64,000 bases of DNA, from assembly GCF_900115175.1 (NCBI RefSeq), contig NZ_FOYV01000002.1:297444-361443 (forward strand), written 5' to 3'. This DNA comes from Marinobacter gudaonensis (GTDB lineage Bacteria > Pseudomonadota > Gammaproteobacteria > Pseudomonadales > Oleiphilaceae). The notes beneath the pieces are model-generated. The model saw only the letters and a program-made list of their open reading frames with translations. It did not search any database and was not told where the DNA came from. The position numbers and the translations under genes are program-made. Position 1 is the stretch's first letter. Each line of letters opens with the position of its first letter. Positions 58,881-64,000 of this stretch are shown here, in pieces.

Positions 58881-60461
58881 TCAATGTTCCCGGGTTTTGT
58901 GGAACTGAATGTCCGGGTAACGCTCCTGGGCCAGGTTCAGGTTTACCATGGTTGGCGCAATGTAGGCGAGCCTGTCGCTGCCATCCAGCGCCAGGTTGTC
59001 GTTGTTCTTGCGCTGGAATTCGTCGAGCTTGCGCTCGTCCTTGCAGGTCACCCAGCGCGCCGTCGCCACGTTGATCGGCTCGTAGATGGCTTCCACCTTG
59101 TACTCGCTTTTCAGGCGACTGACCACAACATCAAACTGCAGCACCCCGACGGCACCTACAATCAGGTCATTGTTGCGAAGCGGCCGGAACACCTGCACGG
59201 CCCCTTCCTCGGACAGCTGGATCAACCCCTTTTGCAACTGCTTGGCCTTGAGCGGATCCTTCAGGCGAATCCGGCGGAACAGTTCCGGAGCGAAGTTCGG
59301 TATACCCGTGAACTTCATGTCCTCGCCCGCAGTGAAGGTGTCGCCCAGCTGGATGGTGCCGTGATTGTGCAGACCGATGATATCGCCAGCGAAGGCTTCG
59401 TCTGCATGCTCACGGTCCCCGGCCATAAAGGTCAGGGCATCGGAGAACCGAACCTCCTTGCCGATGCGCACATGGCGGGCCTTCATGCCCTGGCTGTATT
59501 TGCCGGACACAATCCGCAGGAAGGCCACCCGATCCCGGTGCTGAGGATCCATATTGGCCTGTATTTTGAAGACAAAGCCCGAGAAGCCGTCTTCCGCTGG
59601 CTCCACCAGTCTCTGGTCGGTCTCCCTGGGCTGCGGCGCCGGCGCCCAATCCACAAGACCATCCAGCATGTGATCCACACCAAAGTTACCCAGGGCGGTA
59701 CCGAAGAATACCGGGGTCAGTTCGCCGGCAAGAAAAGCCTGCTGGTCGAATTCGTGGGATGCTCCCTTGACCAGTTCGATCTCGTCTCTCAGGTCTGTGG
59801 CGTAGGCACCAATGGCCTGATCCAACTCGGGATTATCAAGCCCGGGAATCACCCGCTTCTCCTGAATGGTGTGCCCCTGGCCCGACTGGTACAGAATCAC
59901 TTCGTCCCGCAACAGGTGGTATACGCCCTTGAAACTCTTACCCATGCCGATGGGCCAGGTGATCGGCGCACAGGCAATCTTGAGCACGTCCTCAACTTCG
60001 TCCATGAGTTCCACGGGGTCTCGCGTGTCACGGTCGAGTTTGTTCATGAACGTCAGGATAGGAGTATCCCGCAGTCGCGTGACCTCCATCAGCTTGATGG
60101 TTCGTTCCTCAACGCCCTTGGCGCTATCGATAACCATGAGGCAGGAGTCCACGGCGGTCAGCGTCCGGTAGGTGTCTTCCGAGAAATCCTCGTGGCCCGG
60201 CGTATCCAGCAAGTTCACCAGCCGCCCACCGTAGGGAAACTGCATCACCGAGGTGGTGACAGAAATGCCCCGCTCTTTTTCCATCTCCATCCAGTCGGAC
60301 TTGGCATGCTGGCCCGATTTCTTGCCCTTGACGGTGCCCGCCTTCTGGATAGCCTGCCCGAACAGAAGGACCTTCTCCGTGATGGTGGTTTTACCGGCGT
60401 CCGGGTGCGATATGATGGCGAAGGTACGGCGCTTGGCCACTTCCTTGGAAAGGGTAGACAT
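58881..60461 (-). CDS. prfC: Peptide chain release factor 3
   Basis: GTPase that recycles RF1 and RF2 after termination. The ATG at 60461 gives 526 residues beginning [27 protein letters not shown], close to the E. coli length (529). The G domain has [17 protein letters not shown] and NKLDRD; domain II and III follow with [17 protein letters not shown]. It lies downstream of rimI on the same strand, 94 bp away, and before tatD. Confidence 0.98.
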   Translation of the reverse strand: MSTLSKEVAKRRTFAIISHPDAGKTTITEKVLLFGQAIQKAGTVKGKKSGQHAKSDWMEMEKERGISVTTSVMQFPYGGRLVNLLDTPGHEDFSEDTYRTLTAVDSCLMVIDSAKGVEERTIKLMEVTRLRDTPILTFMNKLDRDTRDPVELMDEVEDVLKIACAPITWPIGMGKSFKGVYHLLRDEVILYQSGQGHTIQEKRVIPGLDNPELDQAIGAYATDLRDEIELVKGASHEFDQQAFLAGELTPVFFGTALGNFGVDHMLDGLVDWAPAPQPRETDQRLVEPAEDGFSGFVFKIQANMDPQHRDRVAFLRIVSGKYSQGMKARHVRIGKEVRFSDALTFMAGDREHADEAFAGDIIGLHNHGTIQLGDTFTAGEDMKFTGIPNFAPELFRRIRLKDPLKAKQLQKGLIQLSEEGAVQVFRPLRNNDLIVGAVGVLQFDVVVSRLKSEYKVEAIYEPINVATARWVTCKDERKLDEFQRKNNDNLALDGSDRLAYIAPTMVNLNLAQERYPDIQFHKTREH

Positions 60462-60555
60462 AATCGAAACGGAACCTGAATCTGAAGCTCGGAAAAAGGC
60501 GGCCATTATAGAGCCTATGGGTTGAATTCGCGAACACCGGCGTACTGACTGCACG

Positions 60556-61041
60556 CTAGCGCGACAGCGTACGAACCATCACCAGGGCATCCTCGCGGCC
60601 GTCGGGTGCCGGATAATATCCGGGGCGCTGCCCGATCTCGTGAAAGCCCTCCCGACGATACAGATCAATGGCGGGCCTGTTGCTTATCCGGACTTCCAGC
60701 AGCAACTGCGACATGCCCTCGTGGGCCGCGGTGGCAAGCAGATGTTTGAGGAGGTACCGCCCGACGCCCTGCCCCCGGGCCAGCGGGTGGACACAGAGAT
60801 TGAGCAGGTGTGCCTCTCCGGCCATGTAGGCAACCACGGCATAGCCCGCAAGACGATCACCATGGCTGGCAGCCCAGAGGCGGTAACTGTCCTTGAAACA
60901 ATCCAGGAAAACGGCCTCGCTCCATGGGTGGGAATAGCCCTGACGCTCAATATCCAGAACCGAAGGCAGGTCTTCCTCTGCCAGAGGCCTCAGTTGCAAA
61001 TCGGACAGCAGGACCTGTTGATAGACACCAGGACGGGCCAT
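60556..61041 (-). CDS. rimI: Ribosomal-protein-S18-alanine N-acetyltransferase
   Basis: GNAT acetyltransferase that acetylates the N-terminal alanine of S18. The 161 residues contain the acetyl-CoA loop [14 protein letters not shown] and the RRDDFHEIG-like end ([17 protein letters not shown]). The ATG at 61041 shares one base with the end of the gene upstream (TGATG), which indicates coupling; the larger reading frame starts at a TTG. The order rimI-prfC is shared with E. coli. Confidence 0.95.
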   Translation of the reverse strand: MARPGVYQQVLLSDLQLRPLAEEDLPSVLDIERQGYSHPWSEAVFLDCFKDSYRLWAASHGDRLAGYAVVAYMAGEAHLLNLCVHPLARGQGVGRYLLKHLLATAAHEGMSQLLLEVRISNRPAIDLYRREGFHEIGQRPGYYPAPDGREDALVMVRTLSR

Positions 61042-61832
61042 CAACGGGCGCCCAGCGGCTTGATCAACTGCCAGAGTCTCCGCTTGAGGCCTGAGTCGCC
61101 CGCAAGCTCTGCCAGCGAATGCGGAAAGCTTACCGCCGGTGAACGCTCCAGGGCTTCTGCAATCCAGTCGTTACTGCCCTTTGACGCACTCCTGAGCACT
61201 ATAATCTCATGCCCATTGATTCCAGCCACCACACTGCGAAGAACCTCCTGCACGTTACTGCCATTCTTGGCCAGAACCCGCAAATTGTTGAAGATCGGCC
61301 AGCCGATCCGGCCCAGGTCACGGGCCTGACGTTCTCCGACGCTGGCCAGAATGTTGGCGGCCAGGACTTCCTGGAGCCGCTGACTCGCGTCTGAAGAAAA
61401 GTCAGCGATCAACGCCACCCGGTCGCCAGCCCAGATCCTGATGTCGAGGGCCTGGGCAGACCCTGAGACCGGCTGATCGGCGATTCGACTTTCCGACTCC
61501 TTCGCAGGCTCCGATCCGGATGTGGTAGCCAACGGCTCCGGCAACGGCGCTTTACCGGCGACGGGCTGCTCTTCCATAAGAGCCTGAAGGTCGGCAATAC
61601 GGGCGCCGCCGTCTTTCGCACTCGTCTGTCTCTGAGACGATTTCCTGGCCGGTAGGGGTCTCATGCCTGGGGATGCCACCGGTTCCGGCGCCACCCGCTC
61701 GGCACGGGGCGGCTCCGGGAGGAACTCGAAATCAGGACTCGGGGCTGCACCGGGTAACGGTTTGCGGGCATACCACAGGCGGATGCCCGCGGTGGCAAGA
61801 TAGAACTGCCGTTCGGTTTCAGTTCGAATCAT
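61041..61832 (-). CDS. Candidate DNA polymerase III psi subunit (HolD-like), with a long low-complexity insert
   Basis: The 263-residue protein has three parts. Residues 8-29 (RQFYLATAGIRLWYARKPLPG) match the spacing of the E. coli HolD N-terminus (LQQLGITQWSLRRPGAL), with Trp20 at the place of the HolD Trp. A Pro/Ser/Ala/Glu-rich stretch (about 31-125) has no fold. Residues about 129-262 form a compact alpha/beta region closing KRRLWQLIKPLG, like HolD RAALWQQI. It is joined by one base to rimI, as holD is in E. coli. Standard annotation might call it hypothetical. Confidence 0.6.
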   Translation of the reverse strand: MIRTETERQFYLATAGIRLWYARKPLPGAAPSPDFEFLPEPPRAERVAPEPVASPGMRPLPARKSSQRQTSAKDGGARIADLQALMEEQPVAGKAPLPEPLATTSGSEPAKESESRIADQPVSGSAQALDIRIWAGDRVALIADFSSDASQRLQEVLAANILASVGERQARDLGRIGWPIFNNLRVLAKNGSNVQEVLRSVVAGINGHEIIVLRSASKGSNDWIAEALERSPAVSFPHSLAELAGDSGLKRRLWQLIKPLGAR

Positions 61833-61863
61833 TCAGGCTGCCTGCATCTCTGGAATCGCCGTT

Positions 61864-63414
61864 TTAAACATCCGCCACCTGCGGGTGCTGCCGAATGCCA
61901 CCCCGGCTGATCAGATTGAGCGCCTCAATGTAGGCCTTGGCGGAAGCGATAATAATGTCCGTGTCGGCACCCACACCGTTCACTATCCTGCCGCCACGCT
62001 CCAGTCTCACCGTGACCTCACCCTGGGCGTCGGTACCACTGGTGATGTTGTTGACCGAATAAAGCTGCAGATTACAGCCAGAATCCACCAGGGACTCTAT
62101 GGCCTTGAAGGTTGCATCGACCGGACCACTTCCCTCTGCTTCCACCTTGTGCTCCTTGCCATCCACCGTGAGGGTCAAGTTGGCCTTGGGGACCACGCCG
62201 GTTTCCGAGCAGACCTGCATGCAGACCAGTCCGTACCGGCCTTCTTCCTCTTTTTGCCGGGTATCACTGGCAATGGCCTGGAGATCCTCATCGAAAATCT
62301 CATGCTTGAGATCGGCCAGTGCTTTGAATCGGGTAAACGCTTCGTTCAGCTCAGTTTCGGTTTCAAACTGAATGCCCAGCTCCATCAGACGAGTCCGGAA
62401 CGCGTTGCGGCCGGAATGCTTGCCCAGCACCAGACTATTGGTGTGCCAGCCCACGTCCTGCGCCCGCATGATCTCGTAGGTTTCCCGATGCTTGAGCACA
62501 CCGTCCTGATGAATACCCGACTCGTGGGCAAAGGCGTTCGCGCCAACGATGGCCTTGTTGGGCTGAACCGGGAAACCGGTAATAGTAGAGACCAGGCGGG
62601 AGGCAGGCACGATATGCTGGGTATCTATACGGGTGTCGATCTGGAACAAATCCTGGCGCGTGCGGACTGCCATCACGATCTCTTCCAGTGCGGCGTTGCC
62701 GGCGCGCTCGCCCAGACCATTAATGGTGCACTCTACCTGACGGGCACCGCGGGACACCGCAGCCAGAGAGTTGGCCACGGCAAGCCCCAGGTCGTTATGG
62801 CAATGCACCGAGAAGATAGCCTTGTCGGCATTTGGAATCCGGTTGAGCAACTGATGGATGGTCTCGCCAAACTGCTCGGGAATGGCATAACCCACGGTGT
62901 CGGGAATGTTAATGGTACGGGCACCCGCATCGATGGCAGCCTCAATGATCCGGCAGAGAAAATCCAGCTCGGAGCGACCGGCGTCCTCACAGGAGAACTC
63001 CACATCGTCCACATGGCTGCGAGCACGCTTCACGGCCCGAACTGCCTGCTCAACCACTTCATCCGGCTGCATTTGCAGCTTGTGCTTCATGTGGATTGGA
63101 GAAGTTGCAATAAACGTATGAATACGCCCTTGCGCCGCTGGACGAATAGCCTCCGCTGCGCGGTCAATGTCATTATCCAGCGCCCGGGCAAGGCTGCAGA
63201 CTGTAGATTCCTTGATCGACTCGGCGATGGCTTTTACTGCCTCAAAGTCGCCCTGACTGGCAATCGCGAATCCCGCCTCGATCACATCCACCCGGAGCTT
63301 CTCAAGGGCCTTGGCGATGCGAAGTTTCTCTGCCTTGTTCATGGTCGCCCCGGGGCTCTGCTCGCCATCACGGAGCGTTGTATCGAAAATTACCAGATGA
63401 TCAGTCTCAGGCAT
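61864..63414 (-). CDS. leuA: 2-isopropylmalate synthase
   Basis: First enzyme of leucine synthesis: condenses acetyl-CoA with 2-ketoisovalerate. The ATG at 63414 gives 516 residues starting [25 protein letters not shown], typical of the short LeuA class (E. coli 523). The catalytic barrel has [16 protein letters not shown] and [15 protein letters not shown], and the C-terminal leucine-binding domain is present (about 390-516). No attenuator or leader peptide is seen upstream; a TATACT box lies at 63458-63453. Confidence 0.98.
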   Translation of the reverse strand: MPETDHLVIFDTTLRDGEQSPGATMNKAEKLRIAKALEKLRVDVIEAGFAIASQGDFEAVKAIAESIKESTVCSLARALDNDIDRAAEAIRPAAQGRIHTFIATSPIHMKHKLQMQPDEVVEQAVRAVKRARSHVDDVEFSCEDAGRSELDFLCRIIEAAIDAGARTINIPDTVGYAIPEQFGETIHQLLNRIPNADKAIFSVHCHNDLGLAVANSLAAVSRGARQVECTINGLGERAGNAALEEIVMAVRTRQDLFQIDTRIDTQHIVPASRLVSTITGFPVQPNKAIVGANAFAHESGIHQDGVLKHRETYEIMRAQDVGWHTNSLVLGKHSGRNAFRTRLMELGIQFETETELNEAFTRFKALADLKHEIFDEDLQAIASDTRQKEEEGRYGLVCMQVCSETGVVPKANLTLTVDGKEHKVEAEGSGPVDATFKAIESLVDSGCNLQLYSVNNITSGTDAQGEVTVRLERGGRIVNGVGADTDIIIASAKAYIEALNLISRGGIRQHPQVADV

Positions 63415-63452
63415 TGTGAGGCTCCATGGGGGATTGGATTTGTAATGGCAAG

Positions 63453-63458
63453 AGTATA
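63453..63458 (-). promoter_or_regulatory. Possible -10 box upstream of leuA
   Basis: On the minus strand TATACT lies about 39 bases upstream of the leuA start. No good -35 is found at 16-18 bp. Confidence 0.35.
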
Positions 63459-63492
63459 TCACCGTAGGCACGGGAACTTTTATCCGGCCAAT

Positions 63493-63521
63493 AAAAAACC
63501 CCAGCATCAAGGATGCTGGGG
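63493..63521 (-). terminator. Second rRNA operon terminator
   Basis: A perfect 10-bp stem CCCCAGCATC (63499-63508) / GATGCTGGGG (63512-63521) with a 3-base loop has six T after it on the minus strand. It lies directly beyond the broken 5S copy, matching the position of the first terminator beyond the intact 5S gene. Confidence 0.85.
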
Positions 63522-63530
63522 TTTTGGGTA

Positions 63531-63643
63531 TTAGGAGCCTGACGATGACCTACATTGCTCGCGCTGTCGCGCTCGGCCCTTCGGGCCCGCCGTCGCTGCG
63601 CTCCCGCGTCCTGCGCTTGCCGTTGGCAAGCTGGTCACATGGG
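63531..63643 (-). pseudogene. Remnant of a second 5S rRNA gene, interrupted by a GC-rich element
   Basis: Positions 63531-63553 repeat exactly, base for base, the 23 bases 63721-63743 at the 3' end of the intact 5S gene. After an 81-bp stretch unlike 5S, TCACATGGG (63635-63643) resumes sequence that follows almost immediately in the intact gene. The remaining five-sixths of the gene is missing. It reads as the leftover of a tandem 5S-terminator duplication broken by insertion and deletion. Confidence 0.7.
63554..63634. repeat. GC-rich palindromic element, REP-like, inside the 5S remnant
   Basis: This 81-bp stretch is far richer in GC than its surroundings and holds two perfect small hairpins: GGCCC-TTC-GGGCC (63575-63587) and CTTGCC-GTT-GGCAAG (63616-63630), plus a repetitive GCGC pattern. 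It resembles the short repetitive palindromes found between genes in gammaproteobacteria. No direct repeats of the target can be named. Confidence 0.5.
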
Positions 63644-63680
63644 GGCCTTTGTAGTGCACAGCAGGGCCTCGATCCAAAAT

Positions 63681-63718
63681 AAAAAAGCCCCGGCAGCTGA
63701 TGCTGTCGGGGCTGTTTT
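63681..63718 (-). terminator. First rRNA operon terminator
   Basis: An 11-bp stem AGCCCCGGCAG (63686-63696) / CTGTCGGGGCT (63703-63713), with one G-U pair, is followed on the minus strand by TTTTTTATTTT. It lies just past the intact 5S gene. Confidence 0.85.
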
Positions 63719-63725
63719 ATTTAGG

Positions 63726-63842
63726 AGCCTGACGATGACCTACTCTCACATGGGCAACGCCACACTACCATCGGCGCTGGTCTGTTTCACTTCTGAGTTC
63801 GGGATGGGATCAGGTGGTTCCAGACCGCTATGGTCGTCAGGC
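63726..63842 (-). rRNA. rrf: 5S ribosomal RNA
   Basis: On the minus strand the gene runs GCCTGACGACCATAGCGG ... CATGTGAGAGTAGGTCATCG ... TCAGGC, about 117 nt, with the conserved segments CCCATCCCGAACTCAGAAGTGAAAC and GCGCCGATGGTAGTGTGG, here quoted in part. The two ends pair to form helix I. It follows the 23S gene after a spacer of about 110 bp. Confidence 0.97.
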
Positions 63843-63952
63843 AAAACGGTTGATCACTGGGGGACGGGATAGAGTTAAGTGATGTTGATTTCGTTAGAGC
63901 GTGGCTTTCGCTAGCTCTTGCGTTATCCGCAATTGTCTTGGGTGTTATATAG

Positions 63953-64000
63953 TCAAGCCGCACGAGCAATTAGTACCGGTTAGCTCAACGCCTCGCAGCG
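63953..64000 (-). rRNA. rrl: 23S ribosomal RNA, 3' end (partial)
   Basis: The minus strand reads CGCTGCGAGGCGTTGAGCTA then ACCGGTACTAATTGCTCG and CGGCTTGACT. This matches the conserved 3' end of bacterial 23S rRNA (GTTGAGCTAACCGGTACTAAT). The gene continues beyond the right edge. The 110-bp spacer to 5S (63843-63952) holds no tRNA gene. Confidence 0.95.

Noticed and set aside
63415..63500. Leucine attenuator upstream of leuA
   Set aside because: No short reading frame with Leu codons is present; the hairpin there is a terminator belonging to the rRNA operon side.
58749..63534. Long plus-strand frames antisense to prfC (576 codons) and leuA (549 codons)
   Set aside because: These are shadows of well-identified genes on the minus strand with high GC content.

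Overview
The window is a 64-kb stretch of chromosomal core genome from a gammaproteobacterium, most likely Marinobacter or a close relative. This assignment is an inference from remembered protein similarity, the high GC content, and a gene order that closely follows Pseudomonas (rsmI-rnpB-mraZ-dcw-lpxC-M23-secA-argJ-Nudix; rplM-rpsI-petABC-sspAB; lgt-thyA-folA) together with E. coli-like blocks (xseB-ispA-dxs; lpoA-yraN-diaA; holD?-rimI-prfC-tatD). I see no prophage, integrase, insertion sequence, CRISPR array or tRNA gene.

Layout. 1-4.9 kb: proA runs leftward. Divergent from it is a tightly overlapped three-gene operon of two membrane proteins with degenerate GGDEF domains and a DedA-PAP2 fusion. 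4.9-15.4 kb: a mixed housekeeping and accessory stretch holding a Lon-N domain protein, a cNMP-HDOD protein, ilvD, a small secreted peptidoglycan-binding protein, an AI-2E/PerM exporter, two small uncharacterised proteins, a haloalkane-dehalogenase-like hydrolase with an altered nucleophile, a thioesterase and a DEAD-box helicase whose 3' end overlaps folA. 15.4-28.5 kb: folA-thyA-lgt, a TauE exporter, an NRDE/TANGO2 protein, the isoprenoid operon xseB-ispA-dxs, ribA, moaC, a Nudix-ThiE fusion, argJ and secA.

28.6-48.4 kb is the division and cell wall (dcw) cluster and its downstream flank, all leftward except the convergent DUF721/DciA-like gene: mraZ-rsmH-ftsL-ftsI-murE-murF-mraY-murD-ftsW-murG-murC-ddlB-ftsQ-ftsA-ftsZ, then lpxC and an M23 peptidase. 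Together these make the lipid II precursor, flip and polymerise it at the septum, build the Z ring and commit lipid A synthesis. The cluster is headed by a clear sigma-70 promoter and four GTGG repeats exactly 10 bp apart, which fit MraZ autoregulation.

48.6-58.1 kb: rnpB (RNase P RNA) and rsmI leftward; lpoA-yraN-diaA rightward; sspB, sspA, the cytochrome bc1 operon petABC and the ribosomal protein operon rplM-rpsI leftward. 58.1-63.4 kb: tatD, prfC, rimI, a divergent candidate for the DNA polymerase III psi subunit (holD), and leuA. 63.5-64 kb: the 3' end of an rRNA operon (23S partial and 5S) with two terminators and a broken second copy of the 5S end interrupted by a GC-rich palindromic element.

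I found no undescribed multi-gene system. The items most worth a second look are the degenerate-GGDEF pair next to DedA-PAP2, the Asp-to-Asn nucleophile change in the dehalogenase-like hydrolase, the psi-subunit candidate, the broken 5S copy, and several regulatory elements.
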